Source: an uncultured Eubacteriales bacterium (GTDB lineage: Bacteria > Bacillota_A > Clostridia > Lachnospirales > Cellulosilyticaceae). From it: a stretch of 21,123 nucleotides of DNA. The position numbers were made by a program, and so were the translations under genes. The stretch is taken from positions 1 to 21,123 of the forward strand of contig USPX01000017.1 of the NCBI GenBank assembly GCA_900556665.1, given 5' to 3'. A model generated the notes under the pieces. The model did not search any database, was not told where the DNA came from, and saw only the letters and a program-made list of their open reading frames with translations. Shown one piece after another: positions 7,162-15,409 of the stretch (the first letter of the stretch is position 1; each line of letters opens with the position of its first letter).

Positions 7162-7866
7162 GTGGATATAATAGTTGCAGCGTTTCAAAAAATCGCAGCA
7201 TTCATAAGTAGTATTCCCGATATCTTTGAATACACTAAAATGATGATGCCACAGATTATGGATGGACTGGGTGTCACATTACAAGTATTTTTATTAACTT
7301 TAGTATTATCTATTCCGTTAGGAATATTAGTAGCAGTATGTCGTTTATCTAAAAGTACGATTATTAGTAAGATTACGGAATGCTACACATTGATTATGAG
7401 AGGAACACCTCTTTTACTTCAAATTATATTTATTTTCTTTGGTTTTCCAATCATAGGAATCAAAATTCCACGTTTACCTTCTGTTATCTTAGCATTTACT
7501 TTGAACTATGGGGCTTACTTTGCTGAAATCTTTAGGGCAGGGATTAATTCTATAGATGAGGGGCAATATGAAGGGGCTGAAGTTTTAGGTTTATCTAAAG
7601 CAGATACATTCTTTAGAATCATCCTGCCACAAGCTTTAAAACGTGTTATTCCACCAGTGGGGAATGAAATCATTAACCTTATTAAAGATACAGCTTTAGT
7701 ATACGCAGTAGGATTTGATGACTTATTAAAAATCGGAAAAACAGCAACCAATAGAGATGCTACATTATTACCATTAGTAATCGTAGCAGTTGTGTACTTA
7801 TTATTAATCTTCGTGCTCACTAAAGTGATGGCGTGGATTGAGAAAAAATACGATTACTATAGATAG
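7162..7866 (+). CDS. Amino-acid ABC transporter permease (HisM/GlnP type)
   Basis: This 234-aa inner-membrane permease has four to five hydrophobic segments, including about 40-60, 84-100, 106-122 and 202-222. The EAA loop that docks the ATPase is visible at 137-159 (EGAEVLGLS...RIILPQA). The start is GTG at 7162 because AAGGAGG (7147-7153) lies 8 nt upstream. Longer in-frame extensions would run back into the binding-protein gene and carry no membrane-protein features. The gene starts 13 nt after the binding-protein stop and ends 11 nt before the ATPase. Family and position make it the translocation channel of a polar amino-acid importer. Confidence 0.93.
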   Translation: MDIIVAAFQKIAAFISSIPDIFEYTKMMMPQIMDGLGVTLQVFLLTLVLSIPLGILVAVCRLSKSTIISKITECYTLIMRGTPLLLQIIFIFFGFPIIGIKIPRLPSVILAFTLNYGAYFAEIFRAGINSIDEGQYEGAEVLGLSKADTFFRIILPQALKRVIPPVGNEIINLIKDTALVYAVGFDDLLKIGKTATNRDATLLPLVIVAVVYLLLIFVLTKVMAWIEKKYDYYR

Positions 7867-7877
7867 GAGGCTTTAAC

Positions 7878-8582
7878 ATGTTAAAGGTAGAAGGATTATA
7901 TAAAAGTTACGGAAAAACACAAGTTTTAAAAGGTGTAAACCTACATGTTAAACCAGGAGAAATAGTGGTCGTAGTAGGTGCCTCAGGTGGCGGTAAAACC
8001 ACTTTCCTTAGAAGTGTGAACTACTTAGAAAAATGCCAAGAGGGAAGCATTCAAATTGGTGGTAAATATTTATTAAAAGATGGTATATATGCCTCTAAAG
8101 AAGAGATTAGAGAAATCCGTCGTAATATCGGCCTTGTTTTTCAAGGGTTTAACTTATTTCCACACAAGAATGTATTAGAAAATTTAATAGAAGCACCTAT
8201 TCGTGTATTGAAATATTCACCGGAGAGAGCCAAAGATGAAGCAATGCAAATTCTTACTTTCTTAAATTTAGCAGATAAAGCAAACAGCTATCCATGTGAA
8301 TTATCTGGTGGACAAAAACAACGTGTAGCCATTGGACGCGCGTTAGCACTTAAACCAGAATTAATGTGCTTTGATGAACCTACATCAGCACTTGACCCTG
8401 CCTTAACAGGAGAGGTGGCAAAAGTCATTAAAAGTTTAAGTGGTGAGGGCATGGCAATGCTCATTATTACTCACGACATGCAATTTGCTAAACAAGTTGC
8501 AGACCGTATTGTTTCTATGGAAGATGGCATCATTGTAGAAGAACATATTTATGAAAATGCAGAGCGTAACTTGCTTAAATAA
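7878..8582 (+). CDS. Amino-acid ABC transporter ATP-binding protein
   Basis: This 234-aa ATPase drives the importer from the cytoplasmic face. Motifs in order are Walker A GASGGGKT (34-41), Q-loop Gln89 (VFQGFNLFPH), signature LSGGQ (142-146), Walker B LMCFDE (162-167), D-loop SALDP (170-174) and switch His199. Walker A has Ala and Gly where this family more often has GPSGSGKS, a mild deviation that keeps Gly-Lys-Thr. AGGAGG precedes the ATG. A strong terminator follows about 20 nt after the stop, so it closes the operon. Confidence 0.95.
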   Translation: MLKVEGLYKSYGKTQVLKGVNLHVKPGEIVVVVGASGGGKTTFLRSVNYLEKCQEGSIQIGGKYLLKDGIYASKEEIREIRRNIGLVFQGFNLFPHKNVLENLIEAPIRVLKYSPERAKDEAMQILTFLNLADKANSYPCELSGGQKQRVAIGRALALKPELMCFDEPTSALDPALTGEVAKVIKSLSGEGMAMLIITHDMQFAKQVADRIVSMEDGIIVEEHIYENAERNLLK

Positions 8583-8600
8583 AAGTTAGTAAATATAAAA

Positions 8601-8641
8601 AAATGCTATGGATGCATGAAAGCTAATCCATAGCATTTTTT
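8601..8641 (+). terminator. Intrinsic terminator of the ABC importer operon
   Basis: A 13-bp stem (8601-8613 with 8626-8638) with a 12-nt loop runs into T-rich sequence (T at 8636-8641). Confidence 0.9.
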
Positions 8642-8661
8642 ATGGGGAAAATAAAACGCAT

Positions 8662-8700
8662 GAAAAAGACCTTTATGATATAATTAAATGTATAAAGGTC
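8662..8700 (-). terminator. Terminator-like hairpin pointing to the minus strand
   Basis: The inverted repeat GACCTTTAT (8668-8676) / ATAAAGGTC (8692-8700) is preceded on the plus strand by five A. Read on the minus strand it is a 9-bp hairpin followed by TTTTT, the form of an intrinsic terminator. No minus-strand gene ends here. It could stop antisense transcription from within cca, or be a chance or regulatory hairpin. Confidence 0.45.
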
Positions 8701-8807
8701 AATACTTAGATTAGAATGACTAGGTATAAGTAAGCCGTATTATTTATGACACATGAATAATGACATGAGACGTTTTGCAATATAGATATAAAAATAAGGA
8801 GAAAGAG

Positions 8808-10163
8808 ATGTACAAAGAATATAATAATAAAATCCCAAAGGATGCCTTAGAGATTATTCGTTGTATCGAAGAAGCTGGATATGAAGCGTATATTGTTGGG
8901 GGATGTGTAAGAGATTTATTAATGCAAAGAGAGCCTAATGACTGGGATATTACAACTTCAGCAAAACCTGAGGAGATTAAAAGAGTTTTTAAAAGAACTT
9001 ATGATACTGGTATTAAACATGGTACAGTGACGGTTATCTTAAATAAAGAACACTTTGAAGTAACAACTTATCGTATAGAAAGTGATTATAAGGATTTTAG
9101 ACATCCTGAAAATGTAAGCTTTGTAGAGGATATTACATTAGATTTATCAAGACGTGACTTCACAATGAATGCCATCGCATATCACCCAGAAAGAGGATTC
9201 GTAGATCCATATGAAGGGATGAAGGATATAGAAAGAGGTTGCATTCGTTCAGTAAGAAATGCAGTAGAGCGTTTCACAGAAGATGCCCTTAGAATATTAC
9301 GTGCAGTAAGATTTGCTGCGCAATTAGGTTTTGAAATAGAAGATGAAACAATTGCAGGGATTCGTGAATGCAGAGATTTATTAAGACATATTAGTAAAGA
9401 ACGTATTCGTGATGAATTTCTTAAAATTTGCGTTTCACCTAGACCAGAATACATTAATGAACTTCATGAATTAGAACTTTTAGAATATATCATTCCAGAG
9501 TTCATTCCAGCTTATGAAGTACCACAAAATAACCCACATCACATCTACAATGTGGCACAACATACAATTGTGGCTATGCAAAATTCAGCATCAGATGTGA
9601 CATTACGTTTAACATTACTCTTACATGATATTGGTAAGATAACAACAAGAACAACTGATGATAAAGGTATAGATCATTTTTACAATCATCCAGTTAAATC
9701 AGCTGAGATTGCAAAAAGAGTATTAAGAGATTTAAAGATGGATAATAACTCTATTAAGTCAATTAGTGCATTAATCTTATATCATGATTATTACATTCGT
9801 AATGAAATAAATAAAGTACTTGTAAAGAATGTCTTAACACAAATCGGACCAGAGTTATTTGATTTATTACTTTTAGTACAAGAAAGTGATGTCAAAGCAC
9901 AAAATCCAGAGATGTTAGCACCTAAATTAGAAGGTATTAAACTTCAACGTGAGATTAAAGAAGAAATCATTGCAAACAATGAACCATATAATAAGGCAAT
10001 GCTTGCCATTACAGGACAAGACCTCATTGAATCAGGTATTCCAAGAGGAAAAGTTATTGGAGAATTATTAGATAAAGTATTAGAAAAGGTTATTAGAAAT
10101 CCTGAAGAAAATGATAGTGAGCTTTTAATTCAATATTGTCATACTGAATACGAAAAAATGTAA
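8808..10163 (+). CDS. cca: CCA-adding tRNA nucleotidyltransferase with HD domain
   Basis: This 451-aa class II nucleotidyltransferase adds or repairs the 3' CCA end of tRNAs. The head and catalytic core show GGCVRDLLM (31-39) and the metal-binding DWD (Asp45, Asp47), then RRDFTMNAIAY (115-125). The basic EDALRILRAVRF helix (158-169) belongs to the neck region. An HD domain follows, with LLLHDIGK (His273-Asp274), as in many Firmicute CCA enzymes. The start is ATG at 8808, with AAGGAG 6 nt upstream; an in-frame TTG 33 nt earlier has no ribosome site. It stands alone between two terminators. No clear promoter was found in the 160 bp upstream. Confidence 0.94.
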   Translation: MYKEYNNKIPKDALEIIRCIEEAGYEAYIVGGCVRDLLMQREPNDWDITTSAKPEEIKRVFKRTYDTGIKHGTVTVILNKEHFEVTTYRIESDYKDFRHPENVSFVEDITLDLSRRDFTMNAIAYHPERGFVDPYEGMKDIERGCIRSVRNAVERFTEDALRILRAVRFAAQLGFEIEDETIAGIRECRDLLRHISKERIRDEFLKICVSPRPEYINELHELELLEYIIPEFIPAYEVPQNNPHHIYNVAQHTIVAMQNSASDVTLRLTLLLHDIGKITTRTTDDKGIDHFYNHPVKSAEIAKRVLRDLKMDNNSIKSISALILYHDYYIRNEINKVLVKNVLTQIGPELFDLLLLVQESDVKAQNPEMLAPKLEGIKLQREIKEEIIANNEPYNKAMLAITGQDLIESGIPRGKVIGELLDKVLEKVIRNPEENDSELLIQYCHTEYEKM

Positions 10164-10181
10164 TAGAGATTCAATAAAAAC

Positions 10182-10240
10182 TAAGCTCTCTTTATAATAG
10201 GCAGTAAAAATACTGTTTGTTATAAAGAGAGCTTATTTAT
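10182..10240. terminator. Bidirectional terminator between convergent genes
   Basis: A perfect 16-bp stem (10182-10197 with 10220-10235) has an inner CAGTA/TACTG pairing. On the plus strand it is followed by TTTATTGTT; on the minus strand by GTTTTTATTG. It serves both cca and the DUF4340 gene. Confidence 0.9.
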
Positions 10241-10263
10241 TGTTAAAATTCTCATCTAGTGAC

Positions 10264-11268
10264 CTAATTTTTAATAGCTGAGGTAGTTGTTACATCTGAG
10301 CTATTATCAACCTTTTCTACATTTGTTGTTTGAGTTGTAGGGGTTACTTTAAGCTGAGATAAATCAAAATATGTAATACCAAAAATACTATCTGAACTAT
10401 CATGTTTGATATAACACATATTTTCATTTTTCATTACATTACCCATAGTTAAACTAGTAGTTGAACCATCTTTAAGTGTGATAGTTACTTTAAGGGATGG
10501 TTTAGTGAAACCATATGCTTCTAAAATAGCTGAGTCTGGAGTATCTGTAATGAATTTTTGGATTTTGCTACTTGATAAATAGGAAACGAAATTAGTAACA
10601 GTAGCAGTATTTAAATTTTGAGCTTTAAAGAACAGTTGAGTTTGAGGCTCTGTCCCTGCATACTCTGGTGTAATAATGTGGGTTTGCCCATCTAAAGTAA
10701 GTTTAATTTCTTTGATATTATTCTCACTGAAGTTAAGTAAGTCTTTGTTTCTCCAACTATTGATATCTGTTTTTAATGTACTAAAAGCATTATGAGATAT
10801 TGTATAAACAGTGTCAGATAGGGGTGCATAAACATAATCTGTTAAAGCATTTATAGCATTTCCTTTAACAAGAATATATTCATTACCTTCATTGTCATAA
10901 AGTGTAATAGAAGAAGAAAGTTTATTAATACCATAAATTTCCAAGTTAGATGGAGATGTTTCAATGACATCTTCAAAGAGGGGCTCTTTGAATGCTGAGA
11001 TGACATTGTAAATATAAAGTGCATCACCTTGAGCTTGAATAGGTTCTGAAATGAACCACTTATCACCTTCGCGACTAGCTACTAATTGTTCGCCAGAATG
11101 TTTGTAATCAACTTTGGTAATATCAGCTGCCGATTTAGACCAAAGTATAGGTGTCATATTTGTCGTATCAGCGAAGGTAGTACTGTCTTGTCTTTGTTGA
11201 TAAAAAATGAGACAGATAAAAGATACAACAAATACGAGGATAGGAATAAGCCAACCTTTTCGTTTCAT
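10264..11268 (-). CDS. Membrane-anchored DUF4340-family protein
   Basis: This 334-aa protein has one N-terminal transmembrane segment (about 6-23) and an outside beta-rich domain. Features include WSKSAADITKVDYKHSGEQL, repeated residues around GDKWFISEP, a WRNKDLL block and a GFTKPSLKVTITLKDG repeat, all typical of DUF4340. Its function is unknown. In other bacteria DUF4340 proteins often sit beside gliding/ABC-2-type exporters; none is adjacent here. The C-terminal 30 residues are Thr/Ser-rich and probably disordered. The start at 11268 has a modest AAGAAGG site 9 nt upstream. It is transcribed divergently from the CotS-family gene. Confidence 0.8.
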   Translation of the reverse strand: MKRKGWLIPILVFVVSFICLIFYQQRQDSTTFADTTNMTPILWSKSAADITKVDYKHSGEQLVASREGDKWFISEPIQAQGDALYIYNVISAFKEPLFEDVIETSPSNLEIYGINKLSSSITLYDNEGNEYILVKGNAINALTDYVYAPLSDTVYTISHNAFSTLKTDINSWRNKDLLNFSENNIKEIKLTLDGQTHIITPEYAGTEPQTQLFFKAQNLNTATVTNFVSYLSSSKIQKFITDTPDSAILEAYGFTKPSLKVTITLKDGSTTSLTMGNVMKNENMCYIKHDSSDSIFGITYFDLSQLKVTPTTQTTNVEKVDNSSDVTTTSAIKN

Positions 11269-11317
11269 TACCCGTACCTTCTTACTTTTAAAATATTATT
11301 AATACATAACAAGAGTA

Positions 11318-11337
11318 ATTATATCACACAAGTGATA
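11318..11337 (-). promoter_or_regulatory. Extended -10 promoter of the DUF4340 gene with overlapping palindrome
   Basis: On the minus strand TGATATAAT gives an extended -10, with the TATAAT hexamer complementary to 11318-11323. The palindrome TATCAC-acaa-GTGATA (11322-11337) overlaps it and may be an operator. Confidence 0.5.
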
Positions 11338-11509
11338 ATATGAAACCCTATAAAATATGTTTATATAATAAATGCTATGAGTAAAAAAATGGGAATTTAT
11401 ATTTTTTACCAAAGTAGATATTTTTTAGCTATTATACACATATAAATAAGAAGACGAGAATTAACTTAATGTGATTAAAATAAAAAGTGCCGGATGGGGG
11501 GAGAACGTT

Positions 11510-12502
11510 GTGCGACCATTAAATAGGGAGTTGTTAGCACAGTACGACATTAGCGTGAAGAAATTACAATATATACGCAGTAACTACTATTTAGACACAA
11601 ACCGTGGAAAATTTATGCTTAGAAAGGTAGACTTGCCTAGAGAGCAAATACTATTTGATTACGAGGTCGACACCCATCTGAAAGATAATGGATTTGAGGA
11701 GATCAATGCTATCTTCACTACTAAGAAAAAAAGTCCTTTTGCAATAGCTAACGGGCAGTGTTACATTATGCAGGAACATGTAAACTGTGATGAAACGGAT
11801 TTCAAAGATTTGAAGGACCTTAGAGAGACAGTATTAGTGTTAGCCCGTTTCCATAAAGCTTGCAGAAGGGTAGAAAGTAAGATAAGAGATGTAGAAACAG
11901 TAAAAATCAGGAATATCTATGAATATTATTGTAAACGTATGAATGAAAATGCAAAGCTTAAGAAAAATATGTTATGCCTTAAACAGAAATCAAATTTTGA
12001 AATTATGTTTCTAGATAGTGTAGAAGAGTATCGCCGATTGGAAGAAATGGCACTGGATATGATTAACTATGAATTGGTGGAGAAACTTATTGATGAAGTT
12101 AAGGCAAAGAAACTAATAGCGCATAAGGATTACACGTATCATACAGTTAATAAAACAGACATGGACACATACATAATTAGCCAAATTGATATATGTGGTT
12201 ATGATATTCAGATTCTGGATCTAGCCCATATTTTATCTAAAATTATGCAGAAAAACGATTGGGATAATGAGATATTATATGAACTTATAGAAGCATATAA
12301 TAGCGTAAGAACATTATCAGAAAACGAATTTAGATTGCTAAAGTTTATGATGATTTATCCTGAGAAATATAACAGCATATGCTACAAATATATTAGTTCA
12401 AAAAGACGTTGGAACTACAGTATGTTTGAGCAGAAATGGGAGAATATGCTTGTTTATAAAGATAGGCAATTGACTACAGCTAAGTTAATAAGTACATGGT
12501 AA
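11510..12502 (+). CDS. CotS-family spore coat protein (kinase-like fold)
   Basis: This protein of about 330 aa resembles the CotS/YutH spore-coat family, which has an aminoglycoside-phosphotransferase-like fold. The N-lobe shows LDTNRGKFMLRKVDLPREQILFD, split here as a lysine/arginine strand followed by a helix, then AIANGQCYIMQEHV. The C-lobe has LIAHKDYTYHTV in the place of the catalytic HxD loop and QIDICGYDIQILDLAHIL in the place of the metal site. The GTG at 11510 is chosen because GGGGGGAG (11496-11503) lies 6 nt upstream. An in-frame GTG at 11471 would add 13 residues but lacks a ribosome site, although GWGE in the extension looks plausible. The role in coat assembly is inferred from family. 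Promoter evidence is weak (TATTAT at 11430-11435 without a -35), and it may need a sporulation sigma factor. Confidence 0.8.
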   Translation: MRPLNRELLAQYDISVKKLQYIRSNYYLDTNRGKFMLRKVDLPREQILFDYEVDTHLKDNGFEEINAIFTTKKKSPFAIANGQCYIMQEHVNCDETDFKDLKDLRETVLVLARFHKACRRVESKIRDVETVKIRNIYEYYCKRMNENAKLKKNMLCLKQKSNFEIMFLDSVEEYRRLEEMALDMINYELVEKLIDEVKAKKLIAHKDYTYHTVNKTDMDTYIISQIDICGYDIQILDLAHILSKIMQKNDWDNEILYELIEAYNSVRTLSENEFRLLKFMMIYPEKYNSICYKYISSKRRWNYSMFEQKWENMLVYKDRQLTTAKLISTW

Positions 12503-12504
12503 TA

Positions 12505-12542
12505 AATAAGGTGTTGCAAGTAAGATGGGCAACACCTTATTT
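12505..12542 (+). terminator. Terminator-like hairpin after the CotS-family gene
   Basis: A perfect 13-bp stem (12505-12517 with 12529-12541) has a GC-rich core. The T-tract is short (TTATTTGC), so termination may be partial. Confidence 0.7.
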
Positions 12543-12557
12543 GCATAGTTAGATTTA

Positions 12558-12585
12558 TTGACATTTCAATTGAAGTGGTTAAAAT
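12558..12585 (+). promoter_or_regulatory. Promoter of the PEGA-domain gene
   Basis: TTGACA (12558-12563) and TAAAAT (12580-12585) are 16 bp apart, about 48 nt before the GTG start. Confidence 0.75.
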
Positions 12586-12632
12586 TAAGATAAATATGTA
12601 AGGTTACTGACTGTGCTAAAAGGAGGGCTAGA

Positions 12633-14027
12633 GTGAAGAGAAATAATAAGAGTTTTGTAATAGGTATGATAGCTACAGCTGTAGTGGGGTTGATTATTTT
12701 AATGATAGCTATGTTTATAGGAATTAAGCATTATGTGGGGCAAGATGCAAAATCTACAATTCAAGAAAGTAGCTTAAAGAAAGAAGAAACCCTAGAAAAA
12801 GTTGAATACACTACAACTATACTGGCAGTAGTTACAGATATAACAGAAGAAGCAATCAGTGCAATGGATATGGATAGCTGCGTAGAATTTGTGAAGACGA
12901 TTGATCGTACAACTAAATTTGCAGATGCTTATGGGAGAACTATTCCACTAGCTTCTATTGAAAAAGGTGACGTTGTAGAGATTGTTTATGAAGAAAATAA
13001 AGAACGTATAGTTTCCATTACTAAATCAAGCAAAGCTTGGACTAAAGAAAAGGTAAGTGGCGTTAAAGTAAGTAAAGAAGCACAGGAAGTAAAGTTATTT
13101 GATAGGACTTATACATATGATAAAAATGTCATAGTATTAAATGCAGAAGATCATGAAGCTAAAATAGAAGATATTAGTGCTTATGATATTGTTACTGTTA
13201 AAGGTATTGATGAAAAAATATTAAGCATCAAATTAGAAAAAGCAGGAGGAAGCATTAAGGTAATGAATATCCCTAGTCGTGAGGGTCGATTAGAATTAGA
13301 CATTAATAGAATGATTCCTTTAAGTGAATTAACAATGCCTATAGAAGTTACAGCAGGAAAGCATAAAGTCGTTGTCAGCATCAAAGGGTATAATGACATT
13401 ATTGAAGAAATAGATGTGGCACCAGGCGAAGTGTATGAGCTTTCGTTAAATAGTGTAAACAGGTCCTATACCAATGTAAACATAGTAGTCGCTAATACAG
13501 ATGTGGAAGACTATACAATTAATATAAACAATAAAACTTATACTAAAGGTGAAAAAATATCGTTACCACAAGACATTTATACCTTTAAAATTACAGCAGA
13601 AGGTTATAAAACGTGGTCAAAACAAATTGTGCTTTCAAAGCCTAATCAAACGATTAAAGTAGTTCTTAAGAGCGATAAGCCTGAAGATGAAAAAGATGAA
13701 AACACTACTTTAACAGATACGTCACAAGGTAATAATAGTTCAAACAATACATCAAATAACAGCACTTCAACATCTCAAGGAGAAGAAAATAATACAGCAG
13801 CAACGGGTGAAACAAAGACAATAGATATTGCAACAGATCCATCAGGTGCTAAAGTATATATTAATGGTGTCAACAAAGGAACAACACCATACAAAGCAAC
13901 CCTAACTCTAGGAAGCTATAGCATTCTCCTAGAAAAAGAAGGCTACGAAATATACAACACCAGCATAATCCTAGACGGTAGTGATGATCAAACCGGTTTC
14001 CTATACGTCTTAACACCTAATGAATAA
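12633..14027 (+). CDS. Membrane-anchored PEGA-domain protein
   Basis: This 464-aa protein has an N-terminal transmembrane helix (about 8-31), so most of it is outside the cell or in the forespore space. A beta-rich region (about 55-215) is followed by PEGA-like repeats: one around 215-275 (AGKHKVVVSIKGYND), one around 278-345 (DIYTFKITAEGYKTW), and a clear C-terminal PEGA domain (about 396-445) with DPSGAKVYINGVNKG and LEKEGYE. A Ser/Asn/Thr/Asp-rich linker (about 345-393) separates the last two. PEGA domains are linked to the cell surface or S-layer; no enzyme motif is visible. AAGGAGGG lies ahead of the GTG. The last 40 or so codons use more CTA, TAC, AAC and ACC than the rest of the gene. 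Confidence 0.82.
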   Translation: MKRNNKSFVIGMIATAVVGLIILMIAMFIGIKHYVGQDAKSTIQESSLKKEETLEKVEYTTTILAVVTDITEEAISAMDMDSCVEFVKTIDRTTKFADAYGRTIPLASIEKGDVVEIVYEENKERIVSITKSSKAWTKEKVSGVKVSKEAQEVKLFDRTYTYDKNVIVLNAEDHEAKIEDISAYDIVTVKGIDEKILSIKLEKAGGSIKVMNIPSREGRLELDINRMIPLSELTMPIEVTAGKHKVVVSIKGYNDIIEEIDVAPGEVYELSLNSVNRSYTNVNIVVANTDVEDYTININNKTYTKGEKISLPQDIYTFKITAEGYKTWSKQIVLSKPNQTIKVVLKSDKPEDEKDENTTLTDTSQGNNSSNNTSNNSTSTSQGEENNTAATGETKTIDIATDPSGAKVYINGVNKGTTPYKATLTLGSYSILLEKEGYEIYNTSIILDGSDDQTGFLYVLTPNE

Positions 14028-14043
14028 AAGTAAATATAAGAAA

Positions 14044-14081
14044 AAAAGGGTGTCGCAATTTAATTCTTGCGACACCCTTTT
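14044..14081 (+). terminator. Intrinsic terminator after the PEGA gene, possibly bidirectional
   Basis: A perfect 15-bp stem (14044-14058 with 14067-14081) with an A-run before it and TTTT at its 3' end works in either direction. On the plus strand it closes the PEGA gene. Confidence 0.88.
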
Positions 14082-14130
14082 AGCATTTACATACAAGTAT
14101 ATTAATACTCTAAGTACATCAATTTCTACA

Positions 14131-14250
14131 CTTACTATCAAGATGATTACATTATCTTTTTCTTTACTCGCCTCCTAGGGTGGCAAAATACCACTACCTC
14201 AGCGGACCTATTTTGATACCCTATTTCCCCACTCTTTTTTAGATAGTAAG
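14131..14250. other. Structured intergenic element of unknown type
   Basis: Perfect 9-bp outer arms, CTTACTATC (14131-14139) and GATAGTAAG (14242-14250), enclose an inner hairpin of 14 pairs in 15 positions (14176-14190 with 14209-14223). The inner hairpin has a C/G-rich apical part. It lies between the PEGA terminator and yabG and contains no gene. It may be a miniature inverted-repeat element, a small RNA on either strand, or a yabG leader structure. No flanking target duplication was recognised. Confidence 0.5.
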
Positions 14251-14311
14251 AATAGGACGAGATTTTTTATAATAAGTATAATAATAAAATACCTAAAAGA
14301 GGTGCAAGTTT

Positions 14312-15292
14312 ATGTTTAACATAGGGGATTATGTGGTTCGACAATCATATAATAAAGACATTTTATTTCGCATAACATATATATCACCTAGTCAGACAGC
14401 AAGACTAAAGGGTGTTTCTTATCGTGTAGTAGCTGATGCGCCAATAGGTGATTTAGTCTTAGCAGATGGCATGCGTTTTACAAATAAGGAAACAGATACA
14501 ATGAACAAAATTCAGCAGACTGTAGAGAAAATTATTAAACAACGTGTGGAGGAAGGAAAAGATAAGGCACATAGTTTGATGAAAACTGGTACAGTGCTCC
14601 ATGTAGATGGAGATTCCTTCTATTTGAATTTATGTCTTAAGTATTATGAAACATTAGGGTTAAATGTAATAGGAGAACATGTACCAGAATCTGAACAGCC
14701 TAAGAAGATAAAATATTTAATAGAAAAATATTCACCAGATATTTTAGTACTTACAGGACATGATTCTTTAAACAAGAATTATAAGTCCCTTCAAGATGTA
14801 AATGAATATAGAAATTCTTCTTATTTTATTGAGGCTGTTAAAAAAGTTAGAAGCATTAAAAATATGGATTCATTGGTTATTTTCGCAGGAGCATGCCAAT
14901 CTTGTTTTGAAGGCATTTTGGCAGCAGGTGCAGACTATGCAGCTTCGCCAGGAAGAGTTTTGATTCATGCATTAGATCCAGTATTTATAGTAGAAAAAAT
15001 TGCGCACTGCCCATTTAATAAGGTATTACCTATAGAAGAAGCTATAGAAAACACTATTACCAAGTTTAATGGGTTAGGTGGGTATGAAATATTAGGTAAG
15101 TGTAGACGTGGTGGACCTGTTATAGAAGTGAAACAGAATAAAGAAGAAACAAAGCCAATAGATATTGCTCAAATGACAGATGAAGAAATAGAGAGAGAGT
15201 TAGCTAAACCACTATTTGGGGATAGTGAAGAAGAGTTTAAGGAAAAAATGAAGACTTACATGAAATGCATAAATATAGAGCATAAAGAATAA
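14312..15292 (+). CDS. yabG: Sporulation-specific protease YabG
   Basis: This 326-aa protein matches YabG, the mother-cell protease that trims spore coat and cortex proteins; in C. difficile it acts on germination proteins. The N-terminus MFNIGDYVVRQSYNKDILFR is characteristic. The core has LTGHDSLNK (His150) and FAGACQSCFEG (Cys195 and Cys198), whose spacing matches the His/Cys catalytic pair reported for YabG. A basic GKCRRGGP stretch follows. Length is somewhat longer than the B. subtilis protein (about 290) because of an acidic Lys/Glu-rich C-terminal tail of some 50 residues. AGAGGTG precedes the ATG. Two TATAAT-like hexamers (14268-14273, 14277-14282) lie upstream but without a -35; a sporulation sigma promoter is expected. 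It is followed by sipL. Confidence 0.93.
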   Translation: MFNIGDYVVRQSYNKDILFRITYISPSQTARLKGVSYRVVADAPIGDLVLADGMRFTNKETDTMNKIQQTVEKIIKQRVEEGKDKAHSLMKTGTVLHVDGDSFYLNLCLKYYETLGLNVIGEHVPESEQPKKIKYLIEKYSPDILVLTGHDSLNKNYKSLQDVNEYRNSSYFIEAVKKVRSIKNMDSLVIFAGACQSCFEGILAAGADYAASPGRVLIHALDPVFIVEKIAHCPFNKVLPIEEAIENTITKFNGLGGYEILGKCRRGGPVIEVKQNKEETKPIDIAQMTDEEIERELAKPLFGDSEEEFKEKMKTYMKCINIEHKE

Positions 15293-15409
15293 TTCTTAAA
15301 GATAAAGTTTTAGCATAAAGGACGAAAGATAAGAATATATATGTAAATAGAGATAGTTAGTCCAAATTTGACAGTGGGCTGTAGATAAATTTTTAGGAGG
15401 GGGAAAAGT

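Noticed and set aside
11086..11343. 85-codon plus-strand frame antisense to the DUF4340 start
   Set aside because: No ribosome site; composition and position fit a shadow of the minus-strand gene and its promoter.
14175..14195. TAGGGTGG in the element before yabG as a T-box antiterminator
   Set aside because: The required NACCRCG part does not follow, and no Stem I or leader terminator is present.
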